Assembly: GCA_023897205.1 (NCBI GenBank)
Contig: JAHWDD010000003.1
Coordinates: forward strand, 6,761,665 to 6,825,664
Length of the DNA: 64,000 nt
Direction: 5' to 3'
DNA from: Exophiala sp. HKRS030
Taxonomy: Eukaryota; Ascomycota; Eurotiomycetes; Chaetothyriales; Herpotrichiellaceae
Notes under the pieces: model-generated
What the model saw: only the letters and a program-made list of their open reading frames with translations
Told to the model about the DNA's origin: nothing
Databases searched by the model: none
Position numbers and translations under genes: made by a program
Shown: piece after piece, positions 9,892 through 21,413 of the stretch
Numbering within the stretch: position 1 is the first letter of the stretch
Layout of the letters: each line of letters starts with the position of its first letter

Positions 9892-12427
9892 TCAAAACAT
9901 TGGCCCTTCTAGATTTCCAGTCATATTGTCGTCCTGTTGGCCTCCGAAACCTCGGATCAGACCTTGCACGAGCCATTCGGATTCGTCGGGGACGTTGATA
10001 TCCTCTAAATTGACGAGCCAATCTTCCAGATGTAAGTCGTCAAAAATAGGTTGAGACATCAGGTTATCGTCGTGGCTGGATTCCAGTGCGAGACCAGCGT
10101 TTGTCAATGATGAGGGAGGCGCATTCATATTGTTTCCGTTGCCTCCTGGTCCGCCAAACACCATGTTGATGGTGCGTTCTGAGAGCTTTTCAAAAAGATC
10201 TCTATAAGACGCGGCAACACTCCATCTTTCTGCAATGATGACGAGAACCATGTTGCACGATGTGCAGGTATTGATAACATCGAGCTTGGGAATACTTTTT
10301 CTTACCGTCTCGCTACTCCATAGGCAATGCAGGTACGTGAGACCTGCCAGGAAAAGAATGTGCAAGGAGCCCCAGGTATAGCGGATCGGTGAACGTTGAT
10401 ACGTCCGGCGGTATAGGACACAGATTTGTCTAGCGCTCGAGGCACACTCTTGAAATGCAGCATCAACTTGAGCTTTACTGCACTGTGGTCCAATAGATGA
10501 CGCGTTGGGTTGTCGATGGTATTCACAAGTGAGGCAATGACGATAGAGTAGGATGATGCTGTGATCGTAGGCAAGTCGAAACCAATCTTTTGACGTGAAG
10601 ACCGAGACTGGCCCAGTATCAGGGTGTTGAGGCTGGTAAGGCGTATCAGCAAACCATTCTTCAAGAGCCTGCCGCAATGCAGGGACATGTGCTGAGATGG
10701 CGGCACATGTACTGCTGCCATCAGAGGACTGAACAGAGACAGCAGAATATATGGAATCACTGATCCTCGACCAAAGCTGTCGAAGCTTGATGATGTGGAG
10801 AGCTCCGGTCATTTGCGTAGGAGGTGCATGTGAGTCTTGACGGACAGGCCCTGGGATACCAGTAGTGGTAATGCCACTGTCATCAATGTCCAGAGGGAGC
10901 TGCTCACGAATTCAGCACAATGATTAACTTAGGTGGTGATATCGTCAACGTACCTCCACGTCGATCATCTGATCAGAAATCCCAAAGGGACGGCCGAGGG
11001 TCAAGGCAGCTGCGCGGTCGATATCATATGCCACCCAGAAAATTCTTTTCGACATTTCACGTGTAAGGGGGTCAGCATTGGGCCGGAACCTTTCGACACT
11101 CCGATGATAGCCGAGCTCGATGCAATGACGGATCGCCATGCCCGACAATTTCCTAATCATGGTTATTGATGGTGTTGACATTTCGGTCTTGCATGATTTA
11201 CCAGATCGAGGCACCGACAGGGGAACGGATGGAGTATACCGCGCACGCTAAGACGGCTTGAATAGACTCCATGCTGTCCATGTCCATGATAAAGTCAACG
11301 TAGTTGAGAGCAGCAGCATAATAAGCCTGTGCACATCAGTTTTGGTGTCAGAACCAGACTTTCCTTGGAAACCCACCTCTGCGTCATCACTACGATCTCC
11401 GTTTTTGATGATAAGCGACCCAATCGCATAAACCTTTTATTCATGTCAGCAAGCATGATCATATTGCGAGAGAACTGTTCCCACCATAAGAACGAAAAAC
11501 AAGGGGATCTCTTTGACAGAATCAACAGTGCCCGCTTGTTGTGCCTGTAGACAATTTTCTTCCCACTTGTCAAGAGTAGGTCGATGCAAGAAAGGATACT
11601 GTGGATGAACGTGATTAAAGTACGCCGCCGAAAGAGTGTGGCCGATATTTGGAGTGGGAAATACCACTTTCTGGTACTTTTGCGCTGGGACATGGTTTAC
11701 TGCATCACTGTAGGTACTTGGTTGAGAACCGCCATGTCGCTTATGAGTCTTTAATGCGGACGAAGCAATCCGGGAGAATGATAAGGCAGAGGATGGGCCA
11801 AAGTAGTGCGGTTCTCGGCCAGAGGCGCTGAGTGCGAGTAAGGCTACATTGGAAGCCAGGTCATCCCCATCGTCGTCATCGTGGTGAAAATTGCTGATCC
11901 CGGGTGATACTGGTGCTTGCGTATTGGCGGAGAAGTCGATCGGCTGATGTGAAGATCCGTGGTCGATCTGTGGAGGCGGTTCGCTTATAGCCCCTTGATT
12001 AGGTACCTCTCCCAGTCTCGAATGACTAACCGTGTTGAAATGGTCAATGGCGACATCGGGTCGAGTTTCACGGAGAAGGCTTTCCAGCAGTGCGACTCGT
12101 GATTCTAACGACTGCAGATAGTCCCGTGGCCGCTGAAGACCAGTTGCTGGGTCTTCGACCAAACAATCTGGGAAGATGTGTAAACAAACTACTCCAGAAG
12201 AATCGAGATACTGGAAATTTCCAAGACATACCACGCCCAGTTTTGAGGCAATGCTGGCACGTCGGGGACTGTCCGTCGCACTAGATTCTCACATTAGCGA
12301 GCGGATCTCTAGTGGACAAGGGGGAAAACACAGCGCATACCTTCAGCTTTCTCTGTTTACACTCTGTGCATGCTAGTGCAGTCCTGTCTCCAAGCCGGGG
12401 GCGCTTCGGTGCGCGCAGACTGGCCAT
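9892..12427 (-). CDS. Zn2Cys6 transcription factor with fungal-specific regulatory domain
   Basis: Seven exons: 12427-12341, 12280-12232, 12167-11485, 11433-11377, 11326-11202, 11152-10954, 10899-9892; six introns of 49-64 nt; 735 aa. The first three exons assemble a full binuclear cluster (Cys20, 23, 30, 37, 40, 47; spacing 2-6-6-2-6), followed by a short coiled coil (LQSLESRVALLESLL). The middle domain is of the Fungal_trans type, with YFNHVHPQYPFLHRP and RIFWVAYDIDRAAALTLGRP. The C-terminus is acidic and could activate transcription. Every join keeps frame and restores family motifs, so the model is firm. Located at the end of the catabolic group and tail-to-tail with the DUF1338 gene, it is the natural candidate for its pathway-specific regulator (inference). 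Confidence 0.93.
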
Positions 12428-13091
12428 AGTTCTATGCGAACCGTGGCAGTTGGTGATTGCCGGAGGAGAGAAAGATACTGCATTTGTACGGTGGTTACCG
12501 AGAAGTAGCAAAGTTGCCGCTGCTTCAGAGATGCCTACATTGGGCTACCCCTTCCTAGTAGGACTGTCGCCCAGAAAGCCCTGCCGCTTTTAACTCCCAC
12601 CATACCCAAGAGTTCTCTAGGCACGGAGTAGACATGGGCTCTCATCTGGTGCTTCAATGCCATACCATGCCATTAATCTTCCCGGTGAGCAAGAACTCCG
12701 AGCCACGACCTTCAAGACCCATCTCCCGCTTGGAGGAATTCATTCGCGGAAAGTCACCGTTCGTTCGAATGAGAACGGGACAATGAATACCGAGTACTCC
12801 GAGTTTTGCATGTGATAACGCTTGATGGTGGTCTAGGCCCAGTGTGCCCGTAGGCAACACCGTTATTCCTGCATCAGATACGGAAGTACTCCTAAGTCCG
12901 TTCCTCGACATACTGGGGATACCTTGTTCTCCGATGCTGAGTATGGGTAATCGTCTCGCTCAGACGAGGTATAAATTGACCAAGGCGGTCGTCACAACGT
13001 GCCCCCTTGGAAGTTTGGCATATAGACAAGCCCACTGTTGAAGTTCTGAGCGACGCATTCTAAATACACCTTGGGCTTTTCATTGTGGGTC
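12428..13091. promoter_or_regulatory. Divergent intergenic region, regulator / methyltransferase
   Basis: 664 bp between the regulator start and the methyltransferase start. No gene or clear element seen beyond scattered CGG triplets and a near-match of the dispersed TACTCC motif. Confidence 0.4.
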
Positions 13092-13946
13092 ATGGCGCAA
13101 CCAAAATCAACCGGCAACTACACCCAGGGCTACTCCAGCCAGACCGTCGCCACTCAACAAGCTCGTACAGTCGAGTCAGAGGCTGCCTTTCTACTCCCAT
13201 ATATCAAAGAAAGAGACTATATTCTCGACGTCGGTTGTGGCCCAGGTACCATCACCACAGGATTTGTCAAATACGCCAGCAAAGGAAAGGCAGTGGGAGT
13301 CGATATCTCGACCAATGTCCTTGGCAGGGCCAGAGCAACAGCCGACGAGGCCAATATTCCCAAAGAGGGGCCCGGATCCGTTATCTTTGAGGAAGGCAAT
13401 ATTCTCCAAGGCCTCGCCTACGCAGACAATACCTTCGACGTAGTATTCTGCTCTCAAACCCTGGGGTATATGCCACTGCCGGATCCGCCGGTCAAGGCGA
13501 TCACCGAGATGCGAAGAGTCCTGAAACCAGGGGGGATATTGGCCACGCGCGATACCGTCGACCAGCACTTTTACCCACGAAGTTCAGACCTTGACCGTCT
13601 CTGGGTGGGAAACTTCCGCCGAGCGGTGCTGAAAGGGGCTCCGGGGGCTGAACTTGCGCCCCCCTCACTGCCTGCGCTGTTCCGTCGTGCCGGTTTCGAC
13701 GCTGATGGAGGCAAGGTTCGGATCGAGACTGGAAGTACGACATTCTCAGGAGCAGAAACTAGACAGTGGCTTGCCAAGCGGGCCCAGAGTCAATTGCAGC
13801 CCGGCGATCCCTTAAGGCAGAGTTGGCTGGACGCTGGCATCACCGACGAGGAGATACAAGAGACACTGCGTGCCTCAACGCAGTGGGCCGAGACAGAGGA
13901 TGCCTGGTTTGCAGCGCTCCAGTGTGAGATGCTGGCTTGGAAGTAA
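13092..13946 (+). CDS. Class I SAM-dependent methyltransferase (UbiE/Methyltransf_11 type)
   Basis: 284 aa, one exon. Motif I YILDVGCGPGTIT (about residues 49-61) binds S-adenosylmethionine; the acidic residue ending strand 2 is in GKAVGVDIS; motif II/III appear as FDVVFCSQTLGYM and MRRVLKPGGILAT. This is the standard Methyltransf_11/25 core with a C-terminal helical extension. I chose the ATG at 13092 since the upstream in-frame extension starts only with TTG. No methyl acceptor can be predicted; small molecules are the usual substrates. Transcribed away from the Zn2Cys6 regulator across a 664-bp promoter, so it may or may not belong to the catabolic group. Confidence 0.9.
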   Translation: MAQPKSTGNYTQGYSSQTVATQQARTVESEAAFLLPYIKERDYILDVGCGPGTITTGFVKYASKGKAVGVDISTNVLGRARATADEANIPKEGPGSVIFEEGNILQGLAYADNTFDVVFCSQTLGYMPLPDPPVKAITEMRRVLKPGGILATRDTVDQHFYPRSSDLDRLWVGNFRRAVLKGAPGAELAPPSLPALFRRAGFDADGGKVRIETGSTTFSGAETRQWLAKRAQSQLQPGDPLRQSWLDAGITDEEIQETLRASTQWAETEDAWFAALQCEMLAWK

Positions 13947-16900
13947 GCCAATCACTATGGGCTTTCCCCGTCGCTTGGACGATGGACCAATTCAAACAAG
14001 AGAAGTCTAGCCCAACGATCTCTTGCTCGTGTCCGCTATCTTTGCGTGCGTCGCTCGAGCTGGTGACCACCCTACAGGCCGGTGTGGATCTTCCGATGCC
14101 AGGTCTGTGCCCAGGCACTCGCCAGTGATGTAGACACTCCGAACCTCTATGGGGGTTCTCACTCGCGTCAATTGTATTAGAACACACGGGAGCATCGCGC
14201 CAAACATTGCAGACCAACAGCTTTGCACTCCGATCGTCTCCGAACATGTATTGGTAGTCAGTAGTCAAGTATTCAAAACACGTCACTGAACCCCTCGAAA
14301 GAGCCTCCAGGGCGATGCTGTACACCGTATGACAGTCCAAAATTTGTCGGCTCCGTGACCGTGTTTAATGACAGGGGAGACGAGGCCGGATTTCTCCATC
14401 ATTACACAAGAGGCAACTCATCTTGTACCCTTGTCCGCTTAATCGAATGGATGCGAATAGACCGTGAATAACCCTGACATGTCATGCCTAACTCGCCTAG
14501 TCTCGGGTTCTTGCTTCTGTATAACGCCACCACCGAATTTCACGATCGAAACTTCATCGCACAAACCTATATCCACGCGTACTTCCGTCCAGGTTGCTCC
14601 CACTAGCATATGAATCCGAGTTTTCTTCATGATGACGGCGTGACAGCATTTACCGGTGACCGTCCAAGCAAGTCGCTATATTCTTCAGCCATAGCAGCGT
14701 AGATCCAGCAGCGGTTGCGCGACGATATCACCAAGCCCCATTTGTGGAATATCTGGGCAATCTGTTCTTGTCAACATAGATACCGTGCAGCTTGTTCACA
14801 CAAGCTATCGATTGGGGTAATGTTAATAGTGATGGCTTGAAAATGATCTGTCTCTTGAACAAAAGTCCTGGGCGCACTGGCGCAATCGTTCTCTCCATTT
14901 GTAGGAGCAAAAATCATATTCTCTCAAGACTGATTGATGGAGTGTGAGGATTGGCTCGACAGTGCCACGCTCGGCATTTTGCTCTCGAGGCTTCTTCAGT
15001 TAATATTCATATAAGAGAGTCGACAATGCTGCGTACTAGCGAACATCATAAGACTCGAGAATAATTGTTTTAGTCCAGAGAAGCACACCGTCGTCTCAAA
15101 CAACAGGACAACATCGGACAACATCTGACAATAGTTGCAAAGCCAAAAGTTCAATCATGAACCAACAGCTTCTCTGTATCATAATCTTTAATATTATATC
15201 CACAACCATTGGAATAATCAACATTCTGCAAAATCGACAGTATCAAAGGAATGCCACGGTGAATTCGTCATGAGCCGTGTAATATTCTTATGCTGACTGA
15301 CGTCTAGAAGCAACTTACTCTCACATTGTATGGATGTGGAACCTTCACCAGCCATGACTGACAACACTTGTGGATGATCTCGCATGTCCGATCTCAAGCT
15401 CGGTCTCCGGCAACAACATAGCGCATCAAAGTCGGACTGCAATTCCTCACCTCTGTGGAGAGCTTTATTAGGGTGCTCTTGTCGATGATGTAAATGATAG
15501 ACACTGCCGAGCCAAACCTTGGGAGGAAATCATGGAAAGATCCAGACTCACCGATTGGAAATGAATAACAACAACAATTAGAAATACAAGCCGTTTTGGC
15601 AGGCCTCTCTATCCAAACATGGCAGCACACTAGTTCCACGTTAAAATGCCGCCACTCCTTCAGGCACATGTATTGGCAATCAACGATGGTTTGGCTTGGC
15701 CAGACTGGTTATTTTTCCTTGAAAAAGAGAAGCTCGTTATAAAACTTTTGAGGAGGCTGGCAAAATAATGACACCATATAATATACCCTTAGCAGAGCCA
15801 TAATAGTGCTAGATAATTGACGTAATTTCGCTGATCAAGGGTCTCATCATGAGCCTCCGGTATTATTTACTCGATGAACTCTGTTGACAATTTGACATGG
15901 CGCCGTCCTCTCACATAATTGACAGCCTTGGAATAATGGTCGCATGCCGAGACTCGTTGCTTTGGCAGCTGACATGATGTTTTGTCAATGCGTCGCCCTA
16001 TAACCAAAAGAAAAGTGGGATCGGCTACAGTACTTGCGAAGGCGCCATATGCTGCTGTCAATGCAATCATAAGGGGGGCAGGGGCCACTGAATGGCTACG
16101 GCTTCCTCATGGCAAGCAAGTTTTCCCCCGACCAAAAATCCTGCACACATCAAACATCGGAGTTAGGGTAGAGCATGTATGTAAAAATAGTCATGTTTCC
16201 GTAACCATCCCAAGGAGAGGACAATTCCTTCACGGTGTATAGTAACCGCGGGTATTGAGGTAGGAGGACAAGGGAGCTTCGTTAGAGTGTTGATGCAATC
16301 TCGCAGTTTCTCCGCCCTTTGCGCAGCGCTACATCAGGACGCATCACAAGGTCCGAATATTGGGAGAAGACTGCTCAAAACAAGCCTTGAATGGTGGGTA
16401 ATCCAGCGAAGATCGTGCTGCAGTACAAATTGGTTGCTGTAGATATGAAATCGTCACGATGATCACGGGGTGAGGGAGAAGGCTGGGGCATTACGTATAT
16501 TTGGAGGCTGGATTATGTATACAAATGATAGTCAGGTTACGAAGTATGAAACTAGCAATATCGATTCGTACCCATACTGGGCGTCAGAGTTTGGCTCAAC
16601 AAGCTTCAGGTCAAGCCTTTCGCGTAGTACGTCGATCGGGCCAGAGATATGCATGAAGTGAAACGGCTCAGGTCTCAAGAATGAAGATCCCCTGCTCCTG
16701 GGGGCCATTTTGGGGGAGTGTTCATCAAACGACAGGGTCACCTCGTGGTTGCTTCAAGCGTCACACGCCACAATCCCGGAGGGATAATTTCAGCATGGGC
16801 TTGACGCCTGCTGATGCGAAGAGATTATAATTGTAACGCGATTTCGGAGCATTATACTCGAAATCATGGCCTGTTTAGGTGTAGATTGCGAGAGTCGCCC

Positions 16901-17740
16901 GCAGAGAATCGATTGGTCCTCGCGAAGCGAAATGACAAAATCCGGAGTTGAACAAGGGGAAACCTTGAGGCTCCTATTGTACTTGTAGAAGGCACCATGC
17001 ACGGAGTAAGGGGTGGTCAGAGCTCGGAGGTGTGTTGATGAGATCTGTTGACCCAAATAAACATCGATTCTCGCATGCCGTGTCCATCACTTTGTCTAAG
17101 CCATTATTCAGAACAAGGATTTTGAACTCCGTAGTCTACGAGTAATTTTTTCTCGTTCTTATTTCTTCTGTGCCCAATACGCACGCAATAATTCGGCCAG
17201 ACCATCATCTTACCCCACGGGCGTTGAAAAAATGAAAAAAGTTGTGGAAGTGGACGCGCCAACAGCACCGAAACAAGGAAACAAGGACGCCACCAACTGC
17301 GACTTCGCCCGGAAGAGTGTTCAAATTCGGGTTGTAGTCCCTTGCAGAGGGGCCTGCTAGCAAGGTCTTTTGTAGAGTCCGGCTTGTTTGTGGGCGTCTC
17401 GCTTATGTGCAAGCGCGGGAACTAACCTCGTTCTCCAAACCCTTCTCACCAGAGGGTCTTACTCCGTACATGAATGTGACTTCGAGCCGCCGCTGTGGAA
17501 TTTGATGTGCTCGCCTCTGCGAATCTACAATAGAGTAGAAGTTCAAATGCAAGCCAGGTCATTTTTGAGACAAAGACAGTAAAATATATATGCTGCGAGC
17601 TCATGTTGTTATCAAGGTCATGCAGGATAGACCCTCCAGATAAAAAAAATGCTCCCGTCTCATTACATCCGACATTAGGATGACCATGTTAAAAACTCAT
17701 TTCATAACGCCACGCTATGACCCGTCAAGTACCAGCTCCT
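13947..17740. other. 3.8-kb stretch without a convincing gene
   Basis: Read in both strands. Only short ORFs (under about 170 codons) without recognisable motifs are present; most overlap stops in all frames. Local hydrophobic fragments on the minus strand near 15.9-16.1 kb, and gene-like fragments near 16.5-17.1 kb, could be remnants of a decayed gene, but I cannot name a family. One TACTCCGTA motif is at 17460-17468. No terminal repeats or transposase were seen. Confidence 0.5.
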
Positions 17741-18265
17741 TTAATGCTGGGGAGGGGCGGTGCAGTTACCGCCGATGTCCTCCAACCAGGCGATGCTGTT
17801 GAATTCTGTGTAGATCGTCTTGATCTGCCAGGTGTCTGCTTGACCCTGGGAGTTTTCGGCCTTGAGGATGGTAATGCCCTTGACAGTGTTTGGCGGGATG
17901 GTGGTGTTCCATCGGAGGGCAATGGTGTCACAAGTGACAGCGTCAATGGCCATCAGGTTGAATGGGATCGCTGGCTGAGCGCCTTGACCGGCTTCGAAAG
18001 CAGCCTTGTTGGGGAAGGTGGGTTGACCCAGGGGTTGACCAGCCAGCTCGTTGATGCTGTCAGACCAATCAACGAGGTCGTCCGCCAAAAGCTTCTCTGC
18101 GGTAGCGGTGCTGTAGTTGGAGAGGAGGCTACCGAAACCAGTGACGAGGTCTTGGGCAGAACGAGCGTTCAAGCATTTGCCCGGGTTCATCCAGTCGACC
18201 CAGCCAGGAGCAGCAGAGGCCGTGGAGAGCAGGGCAGCAGCGGCGAGAGGAATGAATGACCGCAT
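17741..18265 (-). CDS. Small secreted NTF2-like protein
   Basis: 174 aa, one exon. Residues 1 to about 18 (MRSFIPLAAAALLSTASA) form a clear signal peptide. The mature part, about 155 aa, has the look of fungal secreted NTF2-like domain proteins: CLNARSAQDLVTGFGSLLSNY near the start, helices around ADDLVDWSDSINELAG and a strand-rich end (WQIKTIYTEFNSIAWLEDIGG). Three cysteines remain in the mature chain, with potential N-glycosylation sites (NYST, NTT, NCT). NTF2-like folds bind small hydrophobic molecules or act as enzymes, but no function is known for this group. A TATA-like element lies upstream at 18398-18407. No cluster partners are obvious. Confidence 0.85.
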   Translation of the reverse strand: MRSFIPLAAAALLSTASAAPGWVDWMNPGKCLNARSAQDLVTGFGSLLSNYSTATAEKLLADDLVDWSDSINELAGQPLGQPTFPNKAAFEAGQGAQPAIPFNLMAIDAVTCDTIALRWNTTIPPNTVKGITILKAENSQGQADTWQIKTIYTEFNSIAWLEDIGGNCTAPPQH

Positions 18266-18397
18266 GTTGGAGAGATTGATGTATACGTGTAACGAATGTA
18301 TGTCTGAGTGAATGAACGAGTGTGCGGATCGTGGTAGTGACCGTGTAGTGCTGTCGAAACTGAACAGAGGATTAGGCTCCGAGAGGGACAGGTGCAG

Positions 18398-18407
18398 CTA
18401 TATATAC
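18398..18407 (-). promoter_or_regulatory. TATA-like element of the secreted-protein gene
   Basis: TATATATAG on the minus strand, about 135 bp upstream of the ATG at 18265. A CT-rich leader follows on the coding strand, as in highly expressed fungal genes. Confidence 0.45.
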
Positions 18408-18507
18408 ACGAGCATGTCGGCCTCCACGAATTTGACAAGAGGCGAAGCTGGAACTACCGGTCTCAACGACGCTAGTCAACAGCCGACAACAATCCAGGCT
18501 TAGACTC

Positions 18508-19441
18508 TGATGAACAACCATGTCAAATAAAAGGTGTGTTTGTGAAGGATGGTGGATACAAGACCTACTGTAGTCTCCTTGTGGGGAGTCAACATGGTCC
18601 TAGTAACCCTTGCCCAAAACAGATGGATCTGTTAACTCTGACTTCACTGCAAACAATCGACCCGCTCCCCAGCCACATGGACGCCCGTCGGGGTATATCA
18701 GATTGATCAATTTATACCGATGTATTGGTTGTGGGTGAAATGACAGCCTTGGCGTCTCCGTAGTGAAGCGCCGTGTCCAGCTTCAGGTCCGTGACCGGGA
18801 TGGATGTCGGCTTCCAATGAAAAGAGCACTAGTGCCGCTTTCGGTCACTTCAAACCCAGTCAGCCACTGAGGTCGATATTTGGCGGCCGTTGGGCTAGAC
18901 CTCGCGGAGACCCCGTCGCAGATATTTTTGGCATGATAGTTGGGTGTTGGCGCATTTCGCTAAATGGAGGGATATCCTTCATCTCAACCAAGGCATTTAC
19001 AACAGCTCTTGGGCCGATATAGGAATCCAGCTGCAGCAGTTGGAGCAGAGTTGGCAACGAACAGGGAGATTTCTTTTGGAGAAATTCTGCACTAAAGGCA
19101 CACCTAGGATTTATGATCCGTCATCTTTTGCAAATTGGCTTATTCTGTACGAACACTGCAAGTCTGCCACAGGAGACAGTGGTGGGCTCAAAGATGAGGC
19201 GCTGTCTTTCCAGCTGCCAAGTACTACAGCCATGATTGTGAATCGTGTCAACGGAGAACCCGAAGCTGACAGTGATCGTATAGGTATATTATTGCTTTTT
19301 GACAGCAGATCGCAGCTGCTAATCGTCAAGCCTCTATCAGTTGTCACTAGATGAAAAGGCCAAGGCGCAGCACGGATCCCAAAAGTACGTAAAGCTGGCT
19401 GCGTCTGCATGTTGATGAACTGAGCAAACAGTAAACCGTAG
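18508..19441. other. Intergenic region between secreted protein and ketopantoate-reductase-like genes
   Basis: About 0.9 kb. Two overlapping opposite ORFs (18944-19354 plus, 19111-19596 minus) have no recognisable motif; the minus one runs antiphase into the 3' end of the reductase gene. I see no supported gene. Confidence 0.4.
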
Positions 19442-20920
19442 TTATCGAGGCTTTGCAGTCGTTCGCAAAGGATTGGGTGAACTTTTGTCGGATAAAGTGA
19501 CAACTCCTGGTCGATTTGGGTTGACCTGACTCTCAATCTGCCGAGTGCCATACGGTAAGCCATGCGGCATGCTGTAATCTCTTTTTTGCAAGCCATCTTT
19601 GCCTTTGATCAATTGCATCAACATGAAATTAAGGGCGCATTTGATGCCTTGCTCTTCTCCGCGTTTGAAAATGTAGCCATTGATGTAGTCAATCTCTGGC
19701 TTTTTGCCATGACGAAGGTCTTCCCGCATACTGCTGGAATTTTGAGCTGTCCGACGAGTCACAGCCATAGCAAGCTGCTCTAGCCTCCGGGCCGAAAACC
19801 TCATTTTAACATTTGGAATTCCTTCCAGTTCTGGTAAGCCGCGAATGACGAGAGACACCTCGGCCAACAAAAGTCGTTGCACTACGGAGAGTTCGTTGCT
19901 CTCAAGTAGGGCGCCGTTCGGTACATCTAAAAGTGCTGTCAGAGGGTTGAGAACGGCGTTCGCTGCTAGCTTCTCCAATTGTAACTGCAAAAGATCCAGG
20001 TAAGGAAATACTGCACACGCCAACACTGTTGACCTTGTCAATGTGCGTAAGAGATATCTCGACGACACGCTTGAAAATAGATCCTTATCACTTGGATAGA
20101 ATTTCGTGCGCTCATCGTCGGTCAGGTCAGAGATATTTCTAGTCAAAGTTCGTGGAGGAAGTGGATGTCGGTCTTTGTCTCGAGACACACCTAGTGCGAT
20201 TGTACCATAACCAGCATGAACAACCGCACATGGATCAGCCATGTAAACACCGTGAGACACGATTCCGAGGATATATGTCGGGCGAGTTGCGGGATCAGTG
20301 AAGACTTCGCGATTAAGTTCGTCGATCTGTCCCAGTCCGTTTTGCATAAAGCATATAGTTGTTCTTGAGTCAACTCTGTCTTGTACTGATCGAAGGGCGG
20401 CCACCGTTGCATGACCCTTGACAGCAACAATCAAGCAGTAGATAAAAATCTTCCCATTAGGCAAAGACTCTTCGGTCTCGAGAGGATTCGTCACTGGCGG
20501 TGTTGGACCTTTTCCCGGCTTGGTTTCGAAATCAGGCATGAAGCGCCACCTTGGGCCAGTTTCGGGATCATGGCCTTCATAGACTTCCACATCATAGCCA
20601 ATCTGCTCGTCATTGATATTGTTCTTCTGGTCTATGAGAGCAATGTTGCGGCCAACTTTTCTAAATTCCGCATACTGTTCTTGTTTGTGCATCATCAAGG
20701 TGATAGGCGGTGGATTAGGTAGACATCGCAGCGAGTGAGCGACCAATGTGCCAATGCTCCCGAGACCCAGGATGTGTACGCGCCTCGTCATAAGCTTTTC
20801 TTCCTCAGGTTCAGACAGGACATCTTCGTCGAGAGGCTTCGACTCGAAAGAGGCCTGCTGAGAGGCAGAGGCATGTTCATCGGTAGGAGAGGGGGACCAC
20901 CAGCTAGGAGATTGTGCCAT
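19442..20920 (-). CDS. Ketopantoate reductase (ApbA/PanE) family protein
   Basis: 492 aa, one exon. Members reduce 2-dehydropantoate to pantoate with NADPH (pantothenate/CoA synthesis), although fungi hold several paralogues of unknown substrate. The N-terminal nucleotide motif LGLGSIGTLVAH follows about 47 non-conserved residues. The family block FMQNGLGQIDELNREVF is present. The C-terminal domain shows EKLAANAVLNPLTALLDVPN, where the Lys and Asn are the catalytic pair, and REDLRHGKKPEIDYINGYI. The first 40 residues and the last 40 (after LIKGKDG) look poorly conserved; the tail could be affected by an unrecognised intron. Longer than bacterial PanE (about 300 aa) but usual for fungal paralogues. 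Confidence 0.9.
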   Translation of the reverse strand: MAQSPSWWSPSPTDEHASASQQASFESKPLDEDVLSEPEEEKLMTRRVHILGLGSIGTLVAHSLRCLPNPPPITLMMHKQEQYAEFRKVGRNIALIDQKNNINDEQIGYDVEVYEGHDPETGPRWRFMPDFETKPGKGPTPPVTNPLETEESLPNGKIFIYCLIVAVKGHATVAALRSVQDRVDSRTTICFMQNGLGQIDELNREVFTDPATRPTYILGIVSHGVYMADPCAVVHAGYGTIALGVSRDKDRHPLPPRTLTRNISDLTDDERTKFYPSDKDLFSSVSSRYLLRTLTRSTVLACAVFPYLDLLQLQLEKLAANAVLNPLTALLDVPNGALLESNELSVVQRLLLAEVSLVIRGLPELEGIPNVKMRFSARRLEQLAMAVTRRTAQNSSSMREDLRHGKKPEIDYINGYIFKRGEEQGIKCALNFMLMQLIKGKDGLQKRDYSMPHGLPYGTRQIESQVNPNRPGVVTLSDKSSPNPLRTTAKPR

Positions 20921-21413
20921 GATTTTGAAGCCATGAGAGAAAATAGGACGAGCGATGCCACGGGGACATCGGGTCTTTAAGCTTGACAGCCATGGCCATC
21001 CGCCCGAGGCTCTTACGAGCGGGCGGAGGAGGAGTCGTTGCGACAGTTTGAAGGTCTGTGGAGCTCACGACATGAAAGGATCAGCGTGGCTCCAGGAGCG
21101 CGGAGAAGGGCTACAAATAGGAATCGATCGAATGCTCGGATTTTACTGAGTGAATATATCACCAGAAATCGTGAGATTTGTGAGATGAAGAGGTCAGCAT
21201 GTCCAAGAAGACTTCCGTTGATTATTGAAGGCGATATTGGTGACTACATGATGGTCGCAGACGCAGTTAAAATGCGGGGAAATTTTCTGTATCTCCAACT
21301 GCTTTTTTCCCTTGCGCTGCAACTGCTCAATGCCACATTTTGACCGCAGGTAAGACGACAACATTCTTTCCTCCCTTACCATTGAACGAGACCCAGAGAT
21401 CCCCGCCGCCAAT

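Noticed and set aside
18944..19596. Two opposite ORFs of 136 and 161 codons downstream of the ketopantoate-reductase-like gene
   Set aside because: They overlap each other and one runs antiphase into a firm gene; no recognisable content.
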